Source of the DNA: Alicyclobacillus kakegawensis NBRC 103104
Lineage (GTDB): Bacteria; Bacillota; Bacilli; Alicyclobacillales; Alicyclobacillaceae
Length of the DNA stretch: 64,000 nucleotides
Direction of reading: 5' to 3'
Assembly: GCF_001552655.1 (NCBI RefSeq)
Contig: NZ_BCRP01000002.1
Coordinates: 62,001 to 126,000 of the forward strand
Shown here: positions 17,819 to 25,348 of the stretch, one piece after another
Numbering within the stretch: the first letter of the stretch is position 1
Layout: the number at the start of each line of letters is the position of its first letter
Made by a program: the position numbers and the translations under genes
The notes under the pieces: generated by a model
The model's database searches: none
What the model saw: only the letters and a program-made list of their open reading frames with translations
Told to the model about the DNA's origin: nothing

Positions 17819-18849
17819 CCGATGCGGCGCTGGTACGGCTGCTCACGCGGGAGTACGGCATCCAGCCGCTGTGCATCCTGCCTATCAAGACGGTCTGGGG
17901 GGTTGTCGACGTCCGCGGCGGCCGCTACATCTGGAAGCCCGCCGGCCGGCACGATGGGCAGAGGCGGCTGCTGGAACTGGCGCGCTTCGCCCAGGGCATC
18001 GCCCCGGCCCTGACCTTGGCTGCGCCCGTCTTCACCCGCGGCGGCCGCATGCTCAGTGGCTGGGATGGACAGTTGGGATACCTCCAACCATGGTTGGCTG
18101 GCCGTCACGTGCTCCTGTCCAACCCAGATGAACGGTTGTCGGCGTTGCGGACGCTGCTTCAGTTGCACGAACTCTCACAGTCCTGGCTGTCGGCGCTACC
18201 CAGTTTCGTGCAACGCGCGGGCTTGGCCGCGCGGATGACCGGCAAGCTGCGGACGCTCCACAGCGTTTGGCCGCAGGCAGAGGCGGCCTGGCCCGCCTTG
18301 GCCCGGGCGCGCGGCCTGGTGTTCGCCATGGCCGGGGCTTGTCCCGTCGGCCCAGCGGAGCCCGTAACCGGCGTCGCCTTTTGCCACCGCGACGCCGCGC
18401 CGCACAACCTGATCTGGCTGTCGGGCCAATCGAAGCGGGAGGCATCGCAGGCGGTCCAGGATCCGTGTGCGGGCCGCATCGCCCTGATTGATTTTGACCG
18501 TGCCGGCTGGGATGATCCGCTCGTCGACGTGATGCAATTGTTCAATCACAGTGTGTACTTTGCCCCGCCCGGAGCGACCGAGGTGCGGCGGTGGATGGAC
18601 GCCTATCAACAAGCCGCTGCGCTCTCCGAATCGACTGAGGAGCGCGCTTGGCGCCTTCTCTTGTTTCCGGACGTCTTGGTGCGGGCCTTGGCGGAATGGT
18701 ACGGCCAGGGCTTACCGGCGCGCGGGCGGCTGCGCGTGTCCGCCGCCTTGCACAAGGAACGCCAGCGCTGGTTGGCCTGGCAGCAGGACTATCGGGAACG
18801 GTTTGGCGCCACCCAGCTGCGGCGCGTGGTGGCGCGCCCCTGGAGCTAA
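17815..18849 (+). CDS. CotS-like spore coat kinase-fold protein
   Basis: A 344-residue protein of the aminoglycoside phosphotransferase-like CotS/YutH family. The kinase-fold motifs are FCHRDAAPHNLIW (catalytic loop, HxD...N type) and LIDFDRAGWDDP (metal-binding DFD). CotS-family proteins are spore coat components; what, if anything, they phosphorylate in Bacilli is not established. The ATG at 17815 overlaps the stop codon of the LysM gene (ATGA), so translation is probably coupled, which links both to the spore surface. CotS, CotI and YutH cannot be told apart here. Confidence 0.8.
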   Translation: MTDAALVRLLTREYGIQPLCILPIKTVWGVVDVRGGRYIWKPAGRHDGQRRLLELARFAQGIAPALTLAAPVFTRGGRMLSGWDGQLGYLQPWLAGRHVLLSNPDERLSALRTLLQLHELSQSWLSALPSFVQRAGLAARMTGKLRTLHSVWPQAEAAWPALARARGLVFAMAGACPVGPAEPVTGVAFCHRDAAPHNLIWLSGQSKREASQAVQDPCAGRIALIDFDRAGWDDPLVDVMQLFNHSVYFAPPGATEVRRWMDAYQQAAALSESTEERAWRLLLFPDVLVRALAEWYGQGLPARGRLRVSAALHKERQRWLAWQQDYRERFGATQLRRVVARPWS

Positions 18850-18870
18850 GCTCGCCGGGGCGGCGGCCGC

Positions 18871-18900
18871 TTGCCGTTGGATTGCCGGCAATCTTATACT
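18871..18900 (+). promoter_or_regulatory. Promoter with palindromic operator before the NAD synthesis pair
   Basis: TTGCCG (18871-18876) and TATACT (18895-18900) are 18 bases apart. A perfect 12-bp palindrome, ATTGCCGGCAAT (18881-18892), fills the spacer, where a bound repressor would block RNA polymerase. The regulator is unknown. Confidence 0.65.
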
Positions 18901-18957
18901 GGAAGGCGTACTGAAGGCGGACGAAGTCCGGTTGCCATCGACAGAGGAGTGACAAGC

Positions 18958-19824
18958 GTGCGCGAATGCGGCAAGCTGGCCGTCGCCCAGGTGCGGCCAA
19001 CTCTCGGGGACATCGCACATAACGCAGAAAAGCACATGGAATGGATAACCAAGGCTCGGGATCGGGGAGCGCAGTTGGTGGTCTTCCCGGAACTGGGTTT
19101 GACTGGCTACCAGGTTCAGGACTTAACCCTGGAAGTTGCCCGTCGCCTGGATGACCCGGAGATTGTCCGGGTCATCGACGCGAGCCGCGGGATTGACACC
19201 GTGTTCAGTTTTGTCGAGGAATCGGACGAGCACCTGTTTTACGTCGCGGCCGTGTACGCCAAAGACGGCGAGGTGGCGGCGGTGCACAGGAAGGCGTATT
19301 TGCCGACCTACGGCATGTTTGATGAGGGCCGGTATTTTGCCAGAGGCAACCGTTTCGCGGCGTTTTCGGGCCGGTTCGGCCGCACCGGCATGCTGATCTG
19401 CGAGGACGCGTGGCATGTGACCAGCCCGTATCTGCTGGCCTTGGACGGCGCCTCGCTGCTGCTCGTCCCGTCGTCCAGTCCGGCGCGCAGCGTGGGCGAC
19501 CAGGACAGGTTCGGATCGCAGTCCTTTTGGCGCCAGTTGCTACAGGTGTACGCGCGCTTGTTCGGGGCCTACGTGGTGTTCGCCAACCGTGTCGGCTTTG
19601 AGGACGGCGTCAACTTTTTCGGCGGCTCGTTCGTGCTGACGCCCGACGGCGAGTTTGCTGCCGACGGCCCTGTGCTGGAGGAGGCGCTGCTGCTGGCGGA
19701 CGTGGATATGCGGGCGGTGCGCAGAGTCCGTTACACGACGCCTATGCTGCGGGATGAGCGGATGGACTTGGTGCGGGCCGAATTGGATCGCATCCGCGCT
19801 GGAAACGGAGGGGTGCAGGGATGA
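18958..19824 (+). CDS. Carbon-nitrogen hydrolase, probable glutaminase partner of NAD synthase
   Basis: A 288-residue nitrilase-superfamily amidohydrolase with the catalytic triad Glu45 (VVFPELGLTGYQ), Lys112 (HRKAYLPTYG) and Cys148 (MLICEDAWH). It overlaps nadE by 4 bases (ATGA). In many bacteria a similar domain is fused to the N-terminus of glutamine-dependent NAD synthase, where it releases ammonia from glutamine; here the two halves are separate genes. The glutaminase role is therefore inferred from context; another amide substrate is possible. GTG 18958 was chosen because AGAGGAG (18943-18949) lies 8 bases upstream. Confidence 0.82.
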   Translation: MRECGKLAVAQVRPTLGDIAHNAEKHMEWITKARDRGAQLVVFPELGLTGYQVQDLTLEVARRLDDPEIVRVIDASRGIDTVFSFVEESDEHLFYVAAVYAKDGEVAAVHRKAYLPTYGMFDEGRYFARGNRFAAFSGRFGRTGMLICEDAWHVTSPYLLALDGASLLLVPSSSPARSVGDQDRFGSQSFWRQLLQVYARLFGAYVVFANRVGFEDGVNFFGGSFVLTPDGEFAADGPVLEEALLLADVDMRAVRRVRYTTPMLRDERMDLVRAELDRIRAGNGGVQG

Positions 19825-20669
19825 AGCCTGCGATTCGCGAACGCCTCGTGCTCAACACCGATTTGACGGTGGCGACGTTGACGGCGTTCATCCGCGAGGA
19901 GACGGAGAAGGCCGGGTTTCAGCGCGTGGTGCTGGGTTTGTCCGGGGGCATCGATTCAGCCCTGGCGGCCTATCTGGCCGTTCGCGCATTGGGGGCTAAG
20001 CGCGTGCAGGCGGTGCTGATGCCATATAAAACCAGTTCCCCGGCCAGCCTCGGCGACGCCAGGGCGGTGGTGGACGACCTGGGGCTGCCCAGTTTGGTGG
20101 TGCCGGTGACTGCCCAGGTGGATGCTTATTTTGACATGATGGATGACCTGGTCGGCCCATCGACCCCCCTGCGCCGGGGCAACAAGATGGCGCGGGAACG
20201 GATGAGCATCCTGTTTGACCTCTCGGCACACCTGGGGGCGCTGGTGCTGGGGACGAGCAACAAGACGGAGCTGCTGCTTGGGTACGGCACCCAGTTTGGT
20301 GACATGGCCAGCGCGCTCAACCCGATTGGCGATCTCTACAAGTGTCAGGTGCGGCAACTGGCCGCCGCTGTCGGGGTGCCCAAGGCGATTTTGGACAAAG
20401 CGCCGAGCGCCGACCTTTGGCAAGACCAGACGGACGAGAAGGAACTGGGCTTCACCTACGACGACGCCGACGAGATCCTGTACCAGTTGGTGGACCAACG
20501 GATGTCGGTGCGGGAACTGGTCGAACTTGGCTACGATGAGGAGCTGGTGCGGCGGTTGGCGGAGCGCGTCAGGCGCAACCAATACAAGCGGCGTACCCCG
20601 CTGATTGCGAAGGTGTCGGGACGGACGATAGGGATTGATTTCCGCTATCTGCGCGATTGGGGGTTGTGA
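19821..20669 (+). CDS. nadE: NAD+ synthase
   Basis: A 282-residue N-type ATP pyrophosphatase that amidates deamido-NAD to NAD+. The PP-loop is LGLSGGIDSA (Ser41-Ser46). Further conserved stretches are MPYKTSSPASLGDA, GTSNKTELLLGYGTQFGD and KAPSADLWQDQTDE. The length matches ammonia-dependent NadE (about 270-280), with no fused glutaminase domain. The ATG overlaps the stop of the nitrilase-like gene, which suggests that the two proteins act together as a split glutamine-dependent enzyme. Confidence 0.95.
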   Translation: MKPAIRERLVLNTDLTVATLTAFIREETEKAGFQRVVLGLSGGIDSALAAYLAVRALGAKRVQAVLMPYKTSSPASLGDARAVVDDLGLPSLVVPVTAQVDAYFDMMDDLVGPSTPLRRGNKMARERMSILFDLSAHLGALVLGTSNKTELLLGYGTQFGDMASALNPIGDLYKCQVRQLAAAVGVPKAILDKAPSADLWQDQTDEKELGFTYDDADEILYQLVDQRMSVRELVELGYDEELVRRLAERVRRNQYKRRTPLIAKVSGRTIGIDFRYLRDWGL

Positions 20670-20672
20670 GAC

Positions 20673-21407
20673 ATGGCAGGACATTCGAAATGGCACAATA
20701 TCCAGCGGCGCAAAGGCAAGCAGGACGCTGTCCGCGGCCAGTTGTTCACGAAGCTGTCGCGCGACATCTACAACGCGGCGAAGGAAGGCGGGGGCAACCC
20801 GGACACCAACTTCCGGCTGCGCGCGGCGATTGAGAAGGCGAAGCAAAATAACGTGCCCAACGACAGCATCGCCCGCACCATCGCCAAGGCGACCGGGACC
20901 CTGCAGGGGGTTCACTACGAGGAAGCTGTGTACGAAGGGTACGGCCCGCACGGCGTGGCCGTAATGCTGGAGATTGTCACCGACAACCGCAACCGCACGG
21001 CCGCCGACATTCGCCACATCTTCGCCAAACGCGGCGGCAATTTGGGCGAGACCGGCTGTGTAGCCTGGATGTTTGACCGGGTGGGGAGCATCAGCGTGGC
21101 CAAAACGGACGGGCTGACGCTGGACGACGTGATTCTGACGGCACTCGACCTGGGAGCGGAGGACGTCCGCGAGGAGGCGGACGAGTTTGTGGTCATCACA
21201 GCGCCCGAAGCGTTCACCCAAGTCAGGGACGGCCTGGAGGCGCAGGGGTGGACCGTGACGGACGCCGAGATCACCTATGAAGCGAAGACCACTGTCCCGC
21301 TGTCGGGCGAGCAGGCCGAATCGGTGCTCGACCTCATCGACGCGCTGTCCGAGCACGACGATGTGCAAAACGTGTATGCCAACCTGGAGCTTACCGAGTC
21401 CGCCTGA
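20673..21407 (+). CDS. yebC: YebC/PmpR family protein
   Basis: A 244-residue protein with the hallmark start MAGHSKWHNIQRRKGKQDA and the RNAIEKA-like RLRAAIEKAKQNNVPND segment. The family was long annotated as transcriptional regulators; recent work on YebC-type proteins points to a role in relieving ribosome stalling at proline-rich sequences. Length is typical (about 240). It starts 3 bases after nadE and likely belongs to the same transcript, although it is normally linked to ruvC in other bacteria, and ruvC follows about 760 bases downstream here. Confidence 0.94.
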   Translation: MAGHSKWHNIQRRKGKQDAVRGQLFTKLSRDIYNAAKEGGGNPDTNFRLRAAIEKAKQNNVPNDSIARTIAKATGTLQGVHYEEAVYEGYGPHGVAVMLEIVTDNRNRTAADIRHIFAKRGGNLGETGCVAWMFDRVGSISVAKTDGLTLDDVILTALDLGAEDVREEADEFVVITAPEAFTQVRDGLEAQGWTVTDAEITYEAKTTVPLSGEQAESVLDLIDALSEHDDVQNVYANLELTESA

Positions 21408-21520
21408 ATCGGGGCGCGCGGGCGCGACCTGGAGTGTCGGGGAGGGAACCGGTGCCCCTGCATAATGCCGGCTGCCCGTGGCATGCTAGGCCTGAACGGA
21501 CAGGAAATGAGGTGGGAATG

Positions 21521-21937
21521 ATGTCACGGTGTGGCGCCCGCGGGCGTCGGCCTGCCGTACTCGGTCGCAGCCGACGCGGGCGGGTGTGGATACGGCTTCT
21601 CATCGGCGGCGCGGCCGTGTGGGCTGCGGCCTTCACGGCCACCCCGCGGGTGTGGGCGGATGCGCCGGCAGTGACCGATTTTGACCAGGCACAGGTCTCG
21701 GTCGAGCGGGCTGCCGACGCTTGGGCGGTCGATGGACCGTGGCGCCGGGCGGTGTTCATCACCCTGTACGGGGACGGTCGCGGACAACTGACGGTCAGGC
21801 CGGTGGCTACCGATGCGGTGGTCAGCTTCGCCGCCGAACACCCGTGTTGGCGGCTGGACAACAGCCTGACATTGTGGTTTCATCTGCCGGTCTACGTGCG
21901 GGAGGTTCCCAACCTGAGCAGCCAGCGATCCGTTTGA
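21521..21937 (+). CDS. Unknown small exported protein
   Basis: A 138-residue protein that I do not recognise. It has a basic N-terminus, a hydrophobic stretch (IRLLIGGAAVWAAAFTA) and a likely signal peptidase site after RVWA, leaving about 100 mature residues with one cysteine and several predicted strands. GAGGTGGG at 21509-21516 supports ATG 21521. In B. subtilis the secreted sporulation checkpoint protein BofC is encoded just before ruvA; this gene has the same position and a signal peptide but no obvious BofC similarity. High-GC codon use resembles the neighbours. Confidence 0.55.
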   Translation: MSRCGARGRRPAVLGRSRRGRVWIRLLIGGAAVWAAAFTATPRVWADAPAVTDFDQAQVSVERAADAWAVDGPWRRAVFITLYGDGRGQLTVRPVATDAVVSFAAEHPCWRLDNSLTLWFHLPVYVREVPNLSSQRSV

Positions 21938-22170
21938 ATGAGCGAGCACCATCATCGGCCATAACAGTATTTGGACATACAGTACGATGCGGGCGGATGG
22001 CTTCAGGCTCCGCCTCGTTTTTGGCCTGCCGCTGGCAGCCGTTGGCGGCGGCCAGCCCCAGTTCTGCCTCTGCATGTCGAGTCTACGTTGTCAAGTAGGA
22101 ATTTTATATCCCCGTAGAGAACTGATCTGACAATCCAGCGCGGGCTGCCCGCGGCTAGGAGTGGCATGTC

Positions 22171-22710
22171 ATGAATCAGCAACGTGTGCTTGGGATTGAC
22201 CCGGGCACGGCGCGGATGGGCTACGGTGTGCTGGACGCGGAGGGGCCACGGCTGCGCCCAGTGGCGTTTGGGTGCATCGAAACGCCGGCGCACACCCCGG
22301 TGGCTGTCCGCTTGCAGATGATTTACCGCGAATTGAGCGCGCTTATTGCTAGAACTCGTCCCGAGGTTATGGCGATTGAACAGTTGTTCATGGGTCGCAA
22401 CACCACCACTGCCATCAGTGTCGGGCAGGCGCGCGGGGTGGCACTCCTGGCCGGGGCAGAGGCACAACTGGCCATCGCCGAATACACGCCCATGCAGGTG
22501 AAACAGGCGGTGGTTGGTTACGGCCGCGCCGATAAAAGCCAGGTTCAGGAAATGGTGCGGGTGCTCCTGGGGCTGGCGGACAAACCGCGCCCGGACGACG
22601 CGGCGGACGCTTTGGCCTTGGCTATCACGCATGCCCACGCGGCCCCCATCGCGGAGCGCCTACGGCCGTCGGCCACGGATGGGGTAAGGAGAGGAGCGCG
22701 GTGGCCGTGA
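22171..22710 (+). CDS. ruvC: Crossover junction endodeoxyribonuclease RuvC
   Basis: A 179-residue RNase H-fold nuclease that resolves Holliday junctions with RuvAB. The first acidic residue is in LGIDPGTARMG (Asp10), the conserved glutamate in VMAIEQLFMGRN, and the last acidic cluster in RPDDAADALALA. Its stop overlaps ruvA by 10 bases. RuvC is absent from B. subtilis and most Bacillus species, which use RecU, so its presence here separates this organism from that group. The gap 21938-22170 before it contains no recognised gene or clear promoter. Confidence 0.95.
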   Translation: MNQQRVLGIDPGTARMGYGVLDAEGPRLRPVAFGCIETPAHTPVAVRLQMIYRELSALIARTRPEVMAIEQLFMGRNTTTAISVGQARGVALLAGAEAQLAIAEYTPMQVKQAVVGYGRADKSQVQEMVRVLLGLADKPRPDDAADALALAITHAHAAPIAERLRPSATDGVRRGARWP

Positions 22711-23348
22711 TTGTGTTTCTGCGCGGCACGGTGCATGCAATCGGCGCAGGCCACGTGGACCTCGACGTGAACGGAATCGGGTACCGTGTCTATGTGCCCG
22801 CGCCCGTCACACGGCAGGTCGCTCTGGGACGCGAAGCGTTCTTGCACACCCACCGGTATGTGCGTGAGGATTCGGATGAGTTGTACGGCTTCTTGGACGA
22901 ACGGGATCGGGACTGGTTTGAAATGCTGCTGCGGGTTTCTGGCATCGGGCCGAAGGGGGCTCTGCAGATTGTCTCGGACGCCGGCCGGGACGAGTTTTTC
23001 CAAGCGGTGATGCATGAAGACGCGGCGGCTTTGTGTCGACTGCCCGGCGTCGGCAAGAAAACGGCGCAGCGCATCATCTTGGAGCTGAGGGAGAAGGTCT
23101 CCGTGGTCAAGGGGACCGCGACCGGCGCAGGCGAGCCCTGGACCCCGCAGACGGCGCTCCTAGGCTCCGATGCACATCCGGAGGCGGGAGGGCTGGCCGC
23201 GGACGTGATTGAGGCCCTGATCGGGCTTGGCTATAATGAAAAGCAAGCCTACGCGGCGGTTGCCGCCGTGTTTGAAGAGGGGAAAGCCCTGGACGCGGCG
23301 GAGGCGCTGCGCGGCTGCCTTCGTTACCTGAGCGGCGCGCGCGCATAA
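22701..23348 (+). CDS. ruvA: Holliday junction branch migration protein RuvA
   Basis: A 215-residue protein with an N-terminal OB fold (FLRGTVHAIGAGHVDLDVNGIGYRVYVP), two helix-hairpin-helix motifs (VSGIGPKGALQI and LPGVGKKTAQRI) and a C-terminal domain that contacts RuvB (EALIGLGYNEKQAYAAV). RuvA binds four-way junctions and recruits RuvB. GTG 22701 overlaps the end of ruvC and has an AAGGAGAGGAG ribosome site. Confidence 0.96.
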   Translation: MAVIVFLRGTVHAIGAGHVDLDVNGIGYRVYVPAPVTRQVALGREAFLHTHRYVREDSDELYGFLDERDRDWFEMLLRVSGIGPKGALQIVSDAGRDEFFQAVMHEDAAALCRLPGVGKKTAQRIILELREKVSVVKGTATGAGEPWTPQTALLGSDAHPEAGGLAADVIEALIGLGYNEKQAYAAVAAVFEEGKALDAAEALRGCLRYLSGARA

Positions 23349-23414
23349 GTCGCTCGCCGCGGGCGGGGCGGGCTTGTGGCTAGGATCTTCGAACGCACGG
23401 AAGGGGACGCATGG

Positions 23415-24449
23415 ATGGAGGAGCGCATGGTGGCCGCTGAATGGCACCGCGAGGATGCGGCCCTGGATACGTTGCGCCCACGGTTTTTGGACGATTACAT
23501 TGGCCAGAAGGCGGTCAAGGACAACCTGCGGGTGTTCATCCAGGCGGCCAGGGAACGTCAGGAGGCGTTGGACCATGTCCTCCTGTACGGCCCGCCAGGG
23601 CTTGGCAAGACCTCCCTGTCCATGATTATCGCGAACGAATTGGGTGTGAGCATTCGCGTCACGTCGGGCCCGGCCATTGAGCGTCCAGGAGACCTGGCGG
23701 CGCTTTTGACCAACCTTCAGTCCGGCGATGTCCTGTTCATCGACGAGATTCATCGCTTGCCGCGAGCGGTCGAAGAGGTGCTGTATCCGGCCATGGAGGA
23801 TTTCGCCCTGGACATCCTGATTGGCAAAGGGCCCACGGCGCGCTCGGTGCGCCTGGATTTGCCTCCGTTTACGCTGGTTGGAGCGACCACGCGGGCAGGC
23901 TTGCTATCGGCGCCGCTGCGCGACCGTTTCGGCGTGATTGCGCATCTGGACTACTATACGACGGAGGACCTGGCGGCCATCGTGATGCGCACGGCAGGCA
24001 TTCTGCAGTTGCCATTGGCGGCAGAGGCGGCGTTGGAGATCGCCAGTCGCAGCCGCGGCACCCCGCGCGTGGCGAATCGCTTGCTCAAGCGGGTGCGCGA
24101 TTTCGCCCAAGTGCACAAGCAGCCCACGGTCACGCGCGAGGTTGCTGAGCGGGCGTTGGCGCGGTTGCACGTGGACCGCCTTGGCCTGGATGAGCTTGAT
24201 TTCAGATTGCTGCGGACCCTGATTGAGAAGTTTGACGGCGGGCCAGTGGGTCTCGATACACTGGCCGCCGCCGTGGGAGAAGAGGCAGGCACGATAGAGG
24301 ATGTCTATGAACCGTATCTGATTCAACTGGGCATGATTCAGCGTACCCCACGCGGTCGGGCGGCGACTGCGCGCGCCTATGAGCATTTGCATAAACCGAT
24401 TCCGCCGGGCCGCTTTGCGGCAGAAGATGCGGACGCGATGGGCGGTTGA
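23415..24449 (+). CDS. ruvB: Holliday junction branch migration ATPase RuvB
   Basis: A 344-residue AAA+ motor that drives branch migration. Walker A is [10 protein letters not shown], Walker B is [10 protein letters not shown], sensor 1 is VGATTRAG and the arginine finger lies in APLRDRFG; a winged-helix domain ends the protein. I chose ATG 23415, whose product begins MEERMVAAE, close to the B. subtilis start MDERLVSSE, with GGAAGGGG 8 bases upstream. The frame remains open to a GTG at 23376, which has no good ribosome site. Confidence 0.96.
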   Translation: MEERMVAAEWHREDAALDTLRPRFLDDYIGQKAVKDNLRVFIQAARERQEALDHVLLYGPPGLGKTSLSMIIANELGVSIRVTSGPAIERPGDLAALLTNLQSGDVLFIDEIHRLPRAVEEVLYPAMEDFALDILIGKGPTARSVRLDLPPFTLVGATTRAGLLSAPLRDRFGVIAHLDYYTTEDLAAIVMRTAGILQLPLAAEAALEIASRSRGTPRVANRLLKRVRDFAQVHKQPTVTREVAERALARLHVDRLGLDELDFRLLRTLIEKFDGGPVGLDTLAAAVGEEAGTIEDVYEPYLIQLGMIQRTPRGRAATARAYEHLHKPIPPGRFAAEDADAMGG

Positions 24450-24491
24450 GCCGCGATGTCGGCTAAACTCCCGGGCGGATTTGGCGAGAAG

Positions 24492-24519
24492 ACCCCCAAA
24501 AACTCCCGCGCGGCGCGAA
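24492..24519 (+). promoter_or_regulatory. Putative sigma-I promoter of sigI (autoregulatory)
   Basis: ACCCCCAAAAA begins at 24492 and CGAA is at 24516-24519, 18 bases after the C-run. ACCCCC and CGAA are the -35 and -10 motifs described for B. subtilis sigma-I promoters, which include that of sigI itself. The site ends 15 bases before the sigI start codon. Spacing and start site were not tested. Confidence 0.55.
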
Positions 24520-24534
24520 TTTATGTAGAGCGAG

Positions 24535-25287
24535 GTGGCAGGTGTGGGGGGATTCCCCTTTCGACGCAAAACGTCGCAGGACCCCGAACGTCTCTACCCG
24601 CTGCTCAGGTTGGCTCAGTCTGGGGACGAGCAGGCGCGCAGTGACCTAATTGAAGCTTATGTGCCGTTCGCGCTGAGGATTGCGTCACAAGCGTCGCGTC
24701 GATACATCGATCCAGACCGAGATGACGAGTTCAGCATAGCCCTGATGGGTATGAATGAGGCGATAGATCGATTTGATCCATCGAAGAAGGTCAACTTTCT
24801 GGGATTTGCGGAAACCATCATCCGTCGCCGCCTGATTGACTACTTTCGTTCCCAGCGCCTGCACGGACGCACCGTGCCCTGGACCGACTTCGACGTAGTG
24901 GATGAAGGGGACAATGTCATCAACTACGTCGAGGTGCGGACATCGCTGGATGCGTATGAAAGAGAGGAGGAGGAAAGGCGGCGACGGCAGGAGATTGAGG
25001 AATACGCCAAGCGGTTGCGGGAGTTTGGGTTGTCTTTCCAAGAACTGGTCAAGGTGTCTCCGAAACACGCGGACGCCCGGCAGAACGCCATGGAGATTGC
25101 GCGCTTGGTCGCGGCGGACGACGAGTTGCGTCGGTATGTCATGGAGCGGCGAGCGTTGCCGTTGAAGCAGCTGCAGGAGCGAGTCCAAGTGTCGCGCAAG
25201 ACGTTGGAAAGACAGAGAAAGTACATTCTCGCCGTCATCCTGTTGTTGTGCGGCGATTATGCAACTTTGCAAGACTATATTTCGTAA
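24535..25287 (+). CDS. sigI: RNA polymerase sigma factor SigI
   Basis: A 250-residue sigma-70-family factor of the SigI group. The N-terminal sigma2-like domain (about 20-120) includes DEFSIALMGMNEAIDRFDP and FLGFAETIIRRRLIDYFRSQ; the C-terminal SigI-specific domain includes LPLKQLQERVQVSRKTLERQRKYILA, a helix-turn-helix-like segment. SigI responds to heat and cell-wall stress in B. subtilis and to polysaccharides in clostridia. The GTG start at 24535 is the best available but its ribosome site is weak. The partner rsgI lies 61 bases downstream, and a sigma-I-type promoter is directly upstream. Confidence 0.93.
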   Translation: MAGVGGFPFRRKTSQDPERLYPLLRLAQSGDEQARSDLIEAYVPFALRIASQASRRYIDPDRDDEFSIALMGMNEAIDRFDPSKKVNFLGFAETIIRRRLIDYFRSQRLHGRTVPWTDFDVVDEGDNVINYVEVRTSLDAYEREEEERRRRQEIEEYAKRLREFGLSFQELVKVSPKHADARQNAMEIARLVAADDELRRYVMERRALPLKQLQERVQVSRKTLERQRKYILAVILLLCGDYATLQDYIS

Positions 25288-25348
25288 GGCGTCCGGAGCG
25301 GCGGTAGGCCATCCGGCAGCCCGTCCTGGGGCGAAAGGAGGCGGCCCG

